Positions 37,967-48,552 of a DNA stretch of 64,000 nt are shown here, piece by piece. The translations under genes were made by a program, and so were the position numbers. This DNA is from Diphasiastrum complanatum (taxonomy: Eukaryota; Streptophyta; Lycopodiopsida; Lycopodiales; Lycopodiaceae). The first letter of the stretch is position 1. Each line of letters opens with the position of its first letter. The notes under the pieces are model-generated. The model did no database searches. It was not told the DNA's origin and worked only from the letters and a program-made list of their open reading frames with translations. The DNA is taken from NCBI GenBank assembly GCA_029204225.1, contig CM055107.1:45148010-45212009 (forward strand), read 5' to 3'.

Positions 37967-38260
37967 TGAGGGGGGGGGGGGAAGGTCCTACTCCGAGGCC
38001 CTTCCGCCCCGGAATATTGTGCGCCCGAGGGCAGAGGCCCGAGGGCGCACAGTATTCCGCGGGCGGAAGGGCCGAGGAGCCGGCCCTTCCCACCCGTGAA
38101 TTTTGTTTTTAATTTTTTTTTTGACGTAAATTTTTTTTACACGCACCTTCTGGGCGTAAGGTGCATGTAAAAAAAAAGTAAATTTTTTTACGTGTACCTT
38201 CCGGTGTCCGGAAGGTGGCTGTAAAAAAATTTTGTAAAAAAAAAATTTGCCCCACAGGTT
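37967..38260. repeat. Foldback element with three successive hairpins
   Basis: After a run of 12 or more G, a GC-rich imperfect inverted repeat (arms 37991-38032 and 38037-38079, 4-nt loop) contains GGCCCTTCCGCCC and GAATATTGTGCGCCC. Two smaller hairpins follow: 38131-38149 with 38158-38177 (arms TTTTACACGCACCTT-like) and 38181-38203 with 38209-38231 (arms ACGTGTACCTTCCG-like). All stems carry ACCTTC/GAAGG cores. Confidence 0.8.
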
Positions 38261-38520
38261 ATGTTCTGTGAGGCATCACCATTCCATTGTAAAAATCTAA
38301 AAACTGATTTCACGTTCTATAAAATCTAGGATTTTGTCGGCATTAATTTGTAAAAATAGATACACAAACTCACATATAGGAAAATGTAGGAGAACTCCAA
38401 AGAGGTTTCCCAACACTGCATCTGGCCAAACTTGAGATGGGAGGCGCCACGGCCGCTCTGAGATGCGAGGCCGCGAGGCCCCAGTGCCTGGCCAGCGCTT
38501 TCCGCACTTCTTGGGCCACC

Positions 38521-38551
38521 CACGTGATTACCCACGTGATTAGGCCACGTG
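38521..38551 (+). promoter_or_regulatory. Three clustered G-boxes (CACGTG)
   Basis: CACGTG occurs at 38521, 38533 and 38546, each followed by AT, at 12-13 bp spacing (about one helical turn). This palindrome is the core site of plant bHLH and bZIP factors. It lies about 1.2 kb upstream of the HLS1-like start codon, on the same strand. The link to that gene is inferred from position only. Confidence 0.5.
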
Positions 38552-39735
38552 ATAGGTAGGTGGCAATTGAAAGCTGCGCTACGATTCTTTTATAGTTCAG
38601 ACAGATTTCCCGTGTTTGATGTTTACAGACTTGGACTCCTGGGTGAAGCGTATGATTCCATTGTTCATACTGCTTCTTACGATCCAGCCAATGATCAAGC
38701 AAAAGAAAATCTTCATTCCTAACTGGGCTTTCGCAGAAGTGTGAATCAGATCAAACGGGAAATTTCTAGAGAAAATGGTCTGATTATTAATATCTTTCAA
38801 TCATAAAGTAGTTTTTCTGTCTCTCTATCAACGATTGGAGTTAGCAGTTCTATAATGTCTCCTAAACTCAGCTCCAATGACTATTGATTTCTCACTTTTC
38901 CCAAATCATCTTTGCAATGACAACTCTTCAGTGTGTACTGGAATATCAGTCCGGAAGCTGGAATCTGAACTCAAACAGTTTGAATTTTAGTCCTTGAGAT
39001 GAAAATGAACTGAAGAATACTTAACAAGAGATGGACTGCATGAAAAGTCTATTGGAGTGTTCTGCGTCAGTGGAGTTGATGTCGTAGAAAAACACTCACA
39101 CGTACTTTGGGTTATAGTCATTAAAATCTAATAATTAACTCTTCAAGAAGGCGTAACAGCATAACAGCGGCCCAAATTAACTCTTCAAGAAGGCGTAACA
39201 GCATAACAGCGGCCCACAGCTCGTGATTTCGGAAGAGAGGTAGCAACCTGAGCAGTGTGATGTGACGTTTGGATCCATTATCCCTTCTCCTATGACCTGT
39301 TCGTAGTTGAGCCAAAGATCCTACCAAAATAGGCTAAGTGGCTACTTGTAAAGGCTGTAGGTTTAAAGAAAGTGCCACATAGAGATTACCAATCACGAAG
39401 ATCCTACCTGTCCGAAGCTGGAGGAAACTTTGAAGTTTGGCCTCGCAACTGGTTCTCGCTCCTGTGTTGAATTTCTAGGTTCTCCCAGAAGAGCTCAGTC
39501 TCTAAGCTCACTAGCTCCGAGGGATCCCTTCAAAACCTTCATCCAGCCCAGCCTTTTGCCGTAAAACTGTTCCTACTGGTATTGATGCTGTCTGGAGATT
39601 TAGAGAAGCTGAAACATATAGCCTTTACATTTACAATTTCAAGATAGAGAACATGATCTAGGGAATTTGAGCAAGAATTTCCAATCCAAGTGTCTCAACC
39701 TTTAGAGGGTGCGCTGGACGAAGTTAATTTCAGAA
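38552..39735. other. Upstream region of the HLS1-like gene
   Basis: No other gene is recognised. A 42-bp tandem duplication lies at about 39135-39218 (unit begins TTAACTCTTCAAGAAGG). Promoter and 5' leader of the acetyltransferase gene presumably lie here, but no convincing TATA box can be assigned. Confidence 0.4.
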
Positions 39736-40396
39736 ATGGATACAGTTTCTGCTAGATTTGAAAAATATCAGACCGGAATTCGAAACTTCAGGAAAGAAAC
39801 TGACCTCTATCAGGTCACGGAGCTAGAGAGAAGATGTGGAACTGGTCTAAGCGGTACGATGTCGCTATATGCTGATATGTTGGGGGACCCTTTGTGCAGG
39901 GTGCGACATTTTCCTGCTTTCGCCATGCTGGTACAGTTTTGACGCTCATGTGATGCAGCTTTCTCTGTAAATTATTACCATCCCTACGTTGTATCATTGT
40001 TGATCTTGCGTCAAGGGCTATCATAATCAAGTCGTCTAGTTGCAATTCTTAACGTTTATTTTACAAGCTTTTGTTTGTCAAAATCTGAGAAAATAAACTT
40101 CAATGATTGGAAGATTTTCAACATTTTCTCTGATTCGTAACTACATAAATGACGTTACTACCGAACTACCGATCTATTTTGATGCAGGTTGCAGAAGTTG
40201 ATGGTAGCCGGATAGTTGGGTTAGTCAGGGCTGGCGTTAAAGACGTGGTGTGTGGAAAGAAAATATCGAACAAGAACCATGATGTAGTTGGCAAAGTTCA
40301 GCATGAAGAGCCCGTTTATGCTCGTGTGGGATACGTACTCGGATTGAGAGTCTGTCCATTTCATCGGTACTCTCTCTATCCTCAGTACAGCCCACT

Positions 40397-40449
<53 letters not shown>

Positions 40450-41536
40450 ATTTAAGCTAAAAATTCATGCCTTCTAACTTCACCGAAAGCCCACTTCATA
40501 TCTCTCTCTCTATCCCCCCCCCCCTCTCTCTCTTTTGTATTTATGCCAAAACTTCATGCCTTCTAACTTCAACTATTTGCAAGTAATCTACAGACGATTG
40601 GGCATCGGTTTAAGATTGGCACAAGCCATTGAGGATTGGTGCAAGGATGAAGGAGCTGAATTTGTGTACATGGCAACCGAGAAAAGTAATACCCCATCCA
40701 TTGATCTTTTCACGAAAAAATTAGGCTATAAGGAAATTAGAATGTTGCGTATATTGGTGCATCCAGTCTTTTTCCATAGTGAGCTTGTACCACTGAATGT
40801 GAGAGTGACCAAATTGGTAACAAGTGATGCATTGACTCTATATACATCTGTGATGGGATCAACAACATTTTTTCCTAGTGACATTGATATGATACTGAAG
40901 AATGAGTTATATGAAGGGACATGGATTGCTACTCTGAAACAAGAGGAAGAGCTAGGACTAGTTAGCATCACCCAATATTCTAATCCAAGGAGCAGAGGAA
41001 GTAAATTTGTGCAAAATTTGCTTAACGGAGTTGTGAATTCATGGGCAATGTTGAGCATCTGGAAGTGCAATGAGATATTGAAGCTTCAAGTGGTGGGCGT
41101 GCCGAAGAAGGTTCATGCTCTAGCAACCATAACACGTTTTGTGGATCATACGCTCCCTTGGCTAAAGATCCCTTCCTTTCCCGATGTCTTTTCCCCTTTT
41201 GGAATGCAGTTCATATTTGGCATTCATGCAGAAGGACCTAATGGCCACAAATTACTTGATGCACTATGTTGTTATGCTCACAATATTGCTCAGAAGCATA
41301 ATTGCCAAGTGATTATGACTGAATTAAGTTCATTTGACCCTTTAGCAAATTGCATTCCTTATTGGAAAACTTTATCTTCTGCCGATGATTTGTGGTGTAT
41401 GAAGTATCTTAACAATAAAATATTGGATGAGAAGGTGACAACATCTTACTCCAACCATGAGTTTTCATTTGATTCCTTTAATTGGTGCAAATCAATTGAA
41501 GAGGCAAAAATATTTGTCGATCCAAGAGATGTGTAG
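39736..41536 (+). CDS. HOOKLESS1-like GNAT N-acetyltransferase (three exons)
   Basis: Exons 39736-39930, 40188-40366 and 40594-41536 join with GT-AG introns at conserved places (AML|VAEVDG, then FHR|RLGIG) into 438 codons plus stop; Arabidopsis HLS1 is about 400. Residues 40-62 hold ELERRCGTGLSGTMSL and LLGDP-type sequence (here MLGDPLCRVRH). The acetyl-CoA loop is R-R-L-G-I-G (R-x-x-G-x-G) in exon 3, followed by the second domain ending in IFVDPRDV, as in the HLS1 family. Known HLS1 proteins are nuclear regulators of differential growth, hormone response and histone acetylation. That role is inferred here. No stops or frameshifts are seen, so it is likely functional. The start at 39736 is the first ATG giving the family N-terminus. 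Intron 2 (40367-40593) carries two (CT)n tracts. The flanks are transposon-rich, so this is an isolated single-copy gene. Confidence 0.9.
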
Positions 41537-41984
41537 ACATATCACCTTCTCGTCAGGACAACACACATCAGTCTTGTGTTCGCAAATCACTCTTTATAAA
41601 TTATATTATGTGATCGCAACATGATGTCCACATCAATAATTAAAACATGTTTGAATCTACTTAGAAGCATTTCATTGCATATGATCATAAGATGGATATA
41701 GATTCTAGTTTGCTAGAGCACAATGCATCAACTAGAAAATTGTAGAGAACAATTTCAAGCAATTGTCAAAAAAATCTTAGTACAACAACAAAAAATTGTG
41801 ATTGAAGCATTTTATGGGGGGTTTGATATTTGTATGGTAATACTAGTGCGTTTATTTTTTAAATAGTAATACAATTTTTTTTGTTGTTAATAGTAATCTA
41901 TGAGTTTACGAGTTATGACTTCTTACTTATTTCATCTAGGTTCATTTAAATTATTGATATTTATGCTTCCTCTTCAATAGTTTA
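41537..41984. other. 3' flank of the HLS1-like gene
   Basis: AT-rich, no gene recognised. Several AATAAA-like signals occur, but none can be assigned. Confidence 0.4.
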
Positions 41985-42092
41985 GAGATTATTGCGACAT
42001 GAAACACTTGCAATCAAAAGAATAGTAGCTAATTGTTATGTATTCCACTTCATTGCACAACCTTGTTCTCCCAACGTTCTGAACGTTTGTTT
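41985..42092 (-). pseudogene. Short relic of the DNA methyltransferase gene
   Basis: The reverse complement encodes RLCNEVEYITISYYSFD, matching RLCNEIEYIIVGYYSLD in exon 5 of the methyltransferase pseudogene (61430-61480), including the sequence just upstream that aligns with KPNVRN. Similarity fades on both sides. Only about 105 bp survive. Confidence 0.65.
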
Positions 42093-43172
42093 TTTCCTTG
42101 AAATTAAATCATCTAGTAAACTAATTCTAAACAAATTAATAAACTCTAAAATAAAATCAAATTTTTGTTCAACATAACACATCAAACAAATCAATATAAA
42201 ATTGATGTTTACTACAGAACTTTACCAAACTACTTTTTTTTCTTGCTTTTAAAAACCTCCAATAAGCTACACACCTGTAGAGTGCCAATTTATGTGAAAT
42301 ACAACAATTATTCAGAAATAAGCAGTGTATTCTAAAGAACCTTGCAATGAAAATTCATTCATTTGAAATCCATTTGGAATGTCAATTATGTAGAGGAGGA
42401 TATAAGATTTTATTTTATTTAGATGTGGAGATTTCTTTACAATCTCTTTTATTGATGATATAAAATGATGATTAATCATCAATGCTCGTTCAAGGAATAA
42501 TGTTTATGTTGGATCATCCTCAATAACTATTTTACCTTGTGTCGATTGCTCTCTATCTTTGTTTTCTATCTTAGCTTTTAAGATGTGTCTTTTGACTTGC
42601 TTAGGCACAATGTTTATCTTCAGTACTCTAGAAATAAAAAGAGCTATGTTTAGCATGAACAAAATCACATCATTTACAAAGGCAATATTTTTTTAGTTTA
42701 CAAAATTTGTAAGTATTGCATGGAAAGAGAAAAATATAACATGTCTCTAGAGAAAATCAAAAATGAAAAAATGCTTTACTTTTTTAGCTCGGAGAATAAA
42801 GCCTTCTTCTTGGTAGCTTAAATCCATAACATGGCCTCTTGAACCTTCATAAATAATGTGCGCTTAATAGAATTTTATCTTTTTTTTATTCTTTGAAATA
42901 TAAAAATTCTAATAAATATTAAATTTAGCGTAACCAAATTCTAACTTTAAAATTATTTTTCCATTTAGGCTAATGAGAGGTGCCCATTCATAACTTTGAA
43001 AAAAAAAAACTAACAATTGATTATATAAAGTCTATGTCTTAATGCTTTTCCACTCACAAATGTCTATATCAATGGCAATGGATTTTAATGGTTGTGCAAC
43101 AAAGGTTGATTTTACTTATTTATTTATTTAGTCAAACCTTGAACGTATTGACTTTTGTGTTTGCATGATACT
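42093..43172. other. AT-rich intergenic DNA
   Basis: No coding frame, RNA gene or clear repeat is recognised. Confidence 0.4.
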
Positions 43173-43345
43173 TTGTGTTATCAAAGCTGAACTTGAGAAT
43201 GTATATCGAATGGTTTGTTGGTGTGCTTGAGTGTGAGTCGAGTACGTAGTAGCTGAAAAATCACAAACATTTCATGGACACTCTAAACATTGCTATAGCT
43301 TATTGTTTTCCACTCTTGTCATATTTGAACTTAAGGGAGTGTTCG
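43173..43345 (+). mobile_element. Possible primer-site-to-polypurine remnant of an LTR element
   Basis: TGTTATCAAAGCTG at about 43174 resembles a Copia primer-binding site. Only about 160 bp later TTAAGGGAG followed by TGTTCGAAATC resembles the polypurine tract and LTR start seen in the other Copia copies (ATTAAGGGGGAG then TGTTGGAT). This fits a non-autonomous, internally deleted element. LTR ends and a second LTR were not demonstrated. Confidence 0.3.
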
Positions 43346-44940
43346 AAATCGGACTGATTTAGATAAGTTTCAAATGTGACATTGTAATTAGTGTACAATT
43401 AACTAGATTTATGATTTTCTGTAGTAATTGGGACTTGGTCCACAATTGATATACCTATCATGCACTTGTTCCATAAGTGGCTATTGGGACTGGCCGAGTA
43501 GCCACACTCATAAGAAGATTAGCTTGGATAGTGATTTTTGACGACTGTTGCTATGCTCAAGGGCATGTCCTCGGTTTGTCGTTAGTAGTTTTGGGCCTAT
43601 TCAGTTGGGGGACAAGTGCTGATCTAGTTATCTTATATGTACAGTGTTTTTTTGTTATTTAGTAACTTTTGTTGAGTCATCTTTGAGAGCTAAGTTGCTT
43701 GTAGCTAGGGTGACTGTTTTGTGATGTGCATACTGCACTAGTTCCTGTATTTATCAAATTTATTAACATATTTTCACTTATAAAAAATCTTGTCAACAAT
43801 TAACCAAATACAAAAATCTAACATACTAATGAGAATTAAAGTAGAAATTTCTAGTGAATTGAATTCTAAAGCATTTAAAGATTATATAAGTATGCTAAGC
43901 ATAACAAAAGACACTACAACATCTTGGAGGTTTCTGACCCTATTACCACGGCTTTTATGAAGATTTTGTTTTTGAAAATCCCAAACCTCGGCATATACCA
44001 TGGTGTATATCTCAAAAAGAGATCCTCGATAATTACCTCGGTAATCGAGGCTTCTTCAACTCATTGTTGCTTTGTTTATAGCATATATAAACCGAGGGAT
44101 ATCCCTCTAAAAAGGCTGCTGGTGGCATATCTTTTTCGAGGGATATACCATGGTTTGAGATTCTCATTAGGCCAGCTTTGCATTTCATCACATCAACTCG
44201 AGATTGAAGTGAGAATTTGAAGTGTAAAAAAAGTGCAATTAGGACCATAAATGGATTCATTCAATCCATAAGAGTTATTGGTTGCATTACTATCTTTATC
44301 TCCATCAAAACTAGCACCTAGAATTGACACAATGTAGATCTATAAGCAAGAGCAATCTAAACAAAGTATTTAAAGATCGAAGCTACTTCACATGTGTGAG
44401 CCACAACCTAATGTATGAACAGAAACCTCAAAGCATTGTCCTAACACTAATGGAAGCATTGGATCCACCAAAATGGATGCAAAGAGAGAAATACACAAGC
44501 TTGATGCAAATTCCTCAAGATTTCTCTAAATTGTTCGTACCAAATGAGCTCCAAATTGGAGTATATACAAAAAGACTGAGGCTTAGATTGACCTGACCTA
44601 TTTCAGACATGTCGAATAGTACATCCACGTGTCCTTTGGCTCCTCCTAAGGTCTCTATGGCTGTCTAATTGAATTGCACCTCGTCAAAAAAGCTAGAATC
44701 TAGGAAAATGCATATTAACTTGGAAAACTTGCTTGTTTGCCTTAATGGCTCGTGAGATTATGTAGAAGCTAACCTATGCCTATGTTGCACATGTGGAAAT
44801 AGCTCCACATGTGTGGAATGTCATTATGTACATATACTTGGCCTAATCAAGTTATATTTTCTTGTTCTGTATTTCAGCATCAGATTTTCATACTTAAGTC
44901 ACTAATAGTTTCTCCTATCACTTAGACTAATTCCTCCACA
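43346..44940. other. Intergenic with a MITE-like palindromic stretch
   Basis: 43912-44215 holds several palindromes (GAGGGATATCCCTC at 44094-44107, near-palindrome CCTCGATAATTACCTCGG...ATCGAGG at about 44025-44051, and GATATACCATGG blocks in both orientations). The left edge reads CACTACAAC. No terminal repeats could be fixed. 44324-44596 is an open frame without a recognisable domain. The leader just before 44941 resembles that before 7855. Confidence 0.35.
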
Positions 44941-45010
44941 TGGATTCCCAAGGGAAAGCCAGTCCTATCATGGACAAGCTTGATGGAGCCAATTACCATC
45001 TGTGGTCAAG
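44941..45010 (+). pseudogene. Copia gag start (element I)
   Basis: ATG at 44941 begins MDSQGKASPIMDKLDGANY then HLW, the same gag start as element A. After about 23 codons it breaks off into the inverted integrase segment. No primer site or 5' LTR is visible upstream. Confidence 0.8.
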
Positions 45011-45845
45011 CTCTCAGTTCTTCAATTCATTCAAATAAAATTTTACTTTGGCATTATAAACTTGGGTATCAGGATCATACAGCTTATAAGTATTATCAAA
45101 TGAAGTATATCCGATCAAGATGGTCTTGAGACCTTGGAAGTCCAATTTCTTCCTCGTGTCTTTTGGGTTCTGCGCGTAGGCAATGCACCCAAACACTCTT
45201 AGGTTCTTCAAAGAAGGCTTAGAGCCTGTCCACACCTCGTGGGGTGTCTTGTCTGAGAGGGCCTTGGTCGAACATCTGTTCTGGACGTAGGCTGCAGTGG
45301 AGACAACTTCAGCCCAGAATCTCTTAGGCAACAATGCATGCGATAACATACATTTGGCAGATTCAACCAAAGTATGGTTTTTTCTTTCGGCTAAGCCATT
45401 AGACTGAGGACTGTAAGGAGTGATGAATTGCTGCTCAATGCCTTGGTTTTGGTAGTATTCTTTAAACTCGATAGAGATATATTCTCCACCGTTGTCTGAC
45501 CTGAGGGCCTTGATCGTTCTTCCAGTCTCCTTCTCTGCACACTCCTTGAAGATTCTGAAGCAGTTGAAGGCTTCTGATTTCTTCTTTATAAAATACACCA
45601 TGGTCCTTTTGAAAAATTCATCAATAAAGGTTATAAAATACTTGGCATCCTTCAACGAAGGATTTTTCATCGGGCCACAAATATCTGAATGTACAACATC
45701 TAGCAATCCTCTAGCAATGTGCTAATGGCTTGATTTAAAAGGTTTCCTAGTCTGTTTACCAACTAGACAGTCTTCACAGACAAGTAACTCGACTCTTTTG
45801 TGAGGATAGTCGAGATCAAGAACAATAGATTGTCTAGACATTCAT
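45011..45845 (-). pseudogene. Inverted integrase segment of Copia element I
   Basis: On the minus strand an open frame (45706-45014) encodes the integrase core: LDVVHSDICGPM, RSDNGGEYIS, NGLAERKNH and post-core FGCIAYAQNP through YKLYDPDTQ. The GAG_pre part (VLDLDYP, C-x2-C) lies at 45710-45845 with a stop. Catalytic residues are kept. It is in opposite orientation to the gag start on its left and the RT on its right, which it should precede. Confidence 0.85.
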
Positions 45846-47643
45846 TGTACTGGTAAATCTTGTATAGCTGGGATACAATCTTCATCGAGGATCAGTTCGT
45901 CCACCTCAAAGGCAAGGATGTTGCTCAAGAAGAATCCTCGTCACCTGCCATTGACACGACAGTCCGAGCTTCTAGCTCAGGCGTGTCTATTGTCGACCGA
46001 CTTCAAGACAACGAATCAGACAAAGATGTTACTGCTACCCAGCAACAAATCTCAGGAGCGGTTCTTCAGTCGAATCCTCCCAAAAGATCAAGCCGAGTGC
46101 GCACACAGTCCACAAGGTATACTCATGAGTTTGTCTGTCTCTTGATACAGGAACCGACGACAGTCGAAGAGGCACTCAGCCAACCAGACTCTGATCTCTG
46201 GAGGGAAGCTATGGACAGAGAGTATTCCTCTCCAATCAAGAACCAGACATGGTCATTAGTCGAAGCTCCTATTGGCTGCAATATCATTGATTGCAAATGG
46301 ATCTTCAAGATCAAATACAATGCCAATGGAGCAATTGACCAAAGGAAGGCAAGGCCGGTAGCACGAGGATTAACCCAGATCCCGAATGTCGACTACAATG
46401 AGACTTTTAGTCCAGTCGTCAAACATTCGTCGATCCGAATGCTCCTTTCTTATGTTGCAGCTGCTGACTTCGAAGATCAACTTGATGTACAAACAGCCTA
46501 TCTGAATGGAGTGATACAAGAAGATATGTACATGATCCAGCCTGAAGGACACGTTTTGGAAGGTATGAAAAATCATGTCTCTAAACTCCACAAAGCACTG
46601 TACGGCTTGAAACAGTCTGCCAGAGCTTGGTTTCAGCATTTCTCATTGAACAAGGATTCAAAACAAGCACTGCTGATTGCAACATCTATTCCAAGTCAGT
46701 ACATCAAATCCTTCATTATCATCACCTTGTACGTGGATGATACGTTGCTCTTTAGCAACAATACCAATATGATCAAGGATTTGAAGCAGATACTGTTTTC
46801 AGAGTTTGACATGACTGATTTGGGCGAAGCTCATCTCTGTCTGGAAATTCAAATCCACAGAGACAGAGAAAATCGACTGATTTACATCACTCAACAAAGG
46901 TATCTTCACAATGTTCTTAACAGATACAATTTGATGAATTGTAAATTAGCTCACTCACTAATGGATCCAGGCCTGCATTTGTCAAAGGACCAATGTCCCC
47001 AAATCAAGCAGGAAGTGGAGCAAATGAGAGAATACCCTTATCGATCGATACTGGGATCTCTCATGTACGCAATGGTGATTACAAGATCTGATATCTCTTT
47101 TGCTGTAAGCAAGCTACCATGGACCAGTGCATCTGCTATGGAGATGTCAGCAACGACAATCTTCATCAGCTCAGTGGTTATTCGTATGCAAGCTGGGGAG
47201 GAGATGTAGACAATCGTAAATCCACATCTGGATCTACATTGTTCTTCAACGGTGGTCCTATCTCATAGAACAGTCGTAAGCAAACTTTTGTCGCACTTTT
47301 TTCTACAGATGCATAATACATTGCTGCTTCTCAATCTATCAAGGAAGCGTTTTGGCTGAGAAATTTACTGTCACATGTTAATTAGAATCAGTATAGCCCT
47401 ACAATTTTATTTTGTGATAATCGGCCAACCCTAGATTTCACTCTAGGAGTAAGCACATTGAAATCAGATATCACTACATCAAGGGAAAGGTTCTCAACAA
47501 GGAAGTAAGCTTAACATACTGCAGAACGCAGGACATGGTTGCAGACATATTCACGAAAGCACTCAGTGTTAATGCACACAACAAATTTTGTGGATTGCTT
47601 AGTCTGAAGATCAAGGTATTCACGAATCCAGATTAAGAGGGGG
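45846..47643 (+). pseudogene. Copia integrase tail, RT and RNase H (element I)
   Basis: A 449-codon open frame at 45860-47209 starts in the integrase tail (DTIFIEDQFVHLKGK), then a linker (SSRVRTQSTRY) and RT with NQTWSLVEAP, DVQTAYLNG, LHKALYGLKQSARAWF, LYVDDTLLFSN and RNase H start SLMYAMVITRSD. The H before QLDVQ and some residues are altered. After 47209 RNase H continues with stops (near 47265 and 47318) to the polypurine tract TTAAGAGGGGG before 47644. It is the longest intact RT frame in the window, but the element is dead because of the inversion, the loss of most of gag and all of the protease, and stops. Confidence 0.9.
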
Positions 47644-48552
47644 TGTTGGATTTATTTCCTCTAGCACCTAAATCCCATTTTTAATCTGCCTCCATTCATG
47701 GTGCATATTTACTCGCGTTGTCGCGCAGTCTGCATATTCACATGTAAATTTCCACAGGCGATGAAGAGACGAAAAGCAAAGGCTGACGTCACACCCTCTT
47801 CACGCTCATGCAGCTGCACTAACAAACTGGACGACGACTACAACCACCCACGATCTCTTACAGAAAGCACATCCACCCTGTACTTTCTTCATCTGCACAC
47901 CTGTAACATTATGTATATATTGAATACCATTTGCGTATTCATTATCGAAGATTAAACGATCAAGAAGTTAGTAAGCGAGAGAGAACGAAGAAGAGAAGCT
48001 TATCGGAAATAGACAAAAATAGATGCTCTGTGCATTGATTCTTTAATTCGTTAGCAATAAGGTTTCATCCCTTTTACAGTTTGAATAAGCTTCGTAGGAC
48101 ACGCGGTTTCGTCCGCTATTGTCTTGTGCTCTACCGCATTATTGACATGTATACTTGATATACTTAATCTGATACAGTTCTTTGTTCTGCGTTCAGATTT
48201 GTGTTAATATTGCTATGCTTATTATTCATTCTGTCTGACCTTTCTAGTTGCTCTTTCTGGTAATAGACGACTAACATTTAGTCGTGTCTTTCGCGAATGT
48301 TTCGCGACTAATAATCATTCGAGTGCTGTCTAGCTCTTTGTGAATCATTTGCGACACATAATTTGTCTAGCTATTCGTGACACATAATTTGTCTAGCTAT
48401 TCGTGACAAATTATTCTTCTGACACTTCGTTCATTAATGTTTGGCTACGTAATTAAGAACGACCGTGATTTCCGTCACTAACGTTCTATTCGTTCTGATA
48501 GGCGTAGTCATGCTTTTGGAGAGAGTCGCATAGCTTGTTCCGCTACGCACGA
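47644..48552 (+). mobile_element. 3' LTR of Copia element I
   Basis: It starts TGTTGGATTTATTT after the polypurine tract and shares blocks with LTRs A and B (GGCGTAGTCATGC, TTAATGTTTGGCTACGTAAT). Near 48352-48410 a 26-bp unit (ACACATAATTTGTCTAGCTA) is repeated two to three times, at the place of the 27-bp repeats in LTR B. The right end is uncertain (CACGAACA near 48552 is the best TG...CA candidate). Confidence 0.65.

Noticed and set aside
44033-44260. MITE with defined ends at 43912-44215
   Set aside because: Palindromes are present, but no terminal inverted repeats or target duplication could be fixed, so it is only mentioned as MITE-like.
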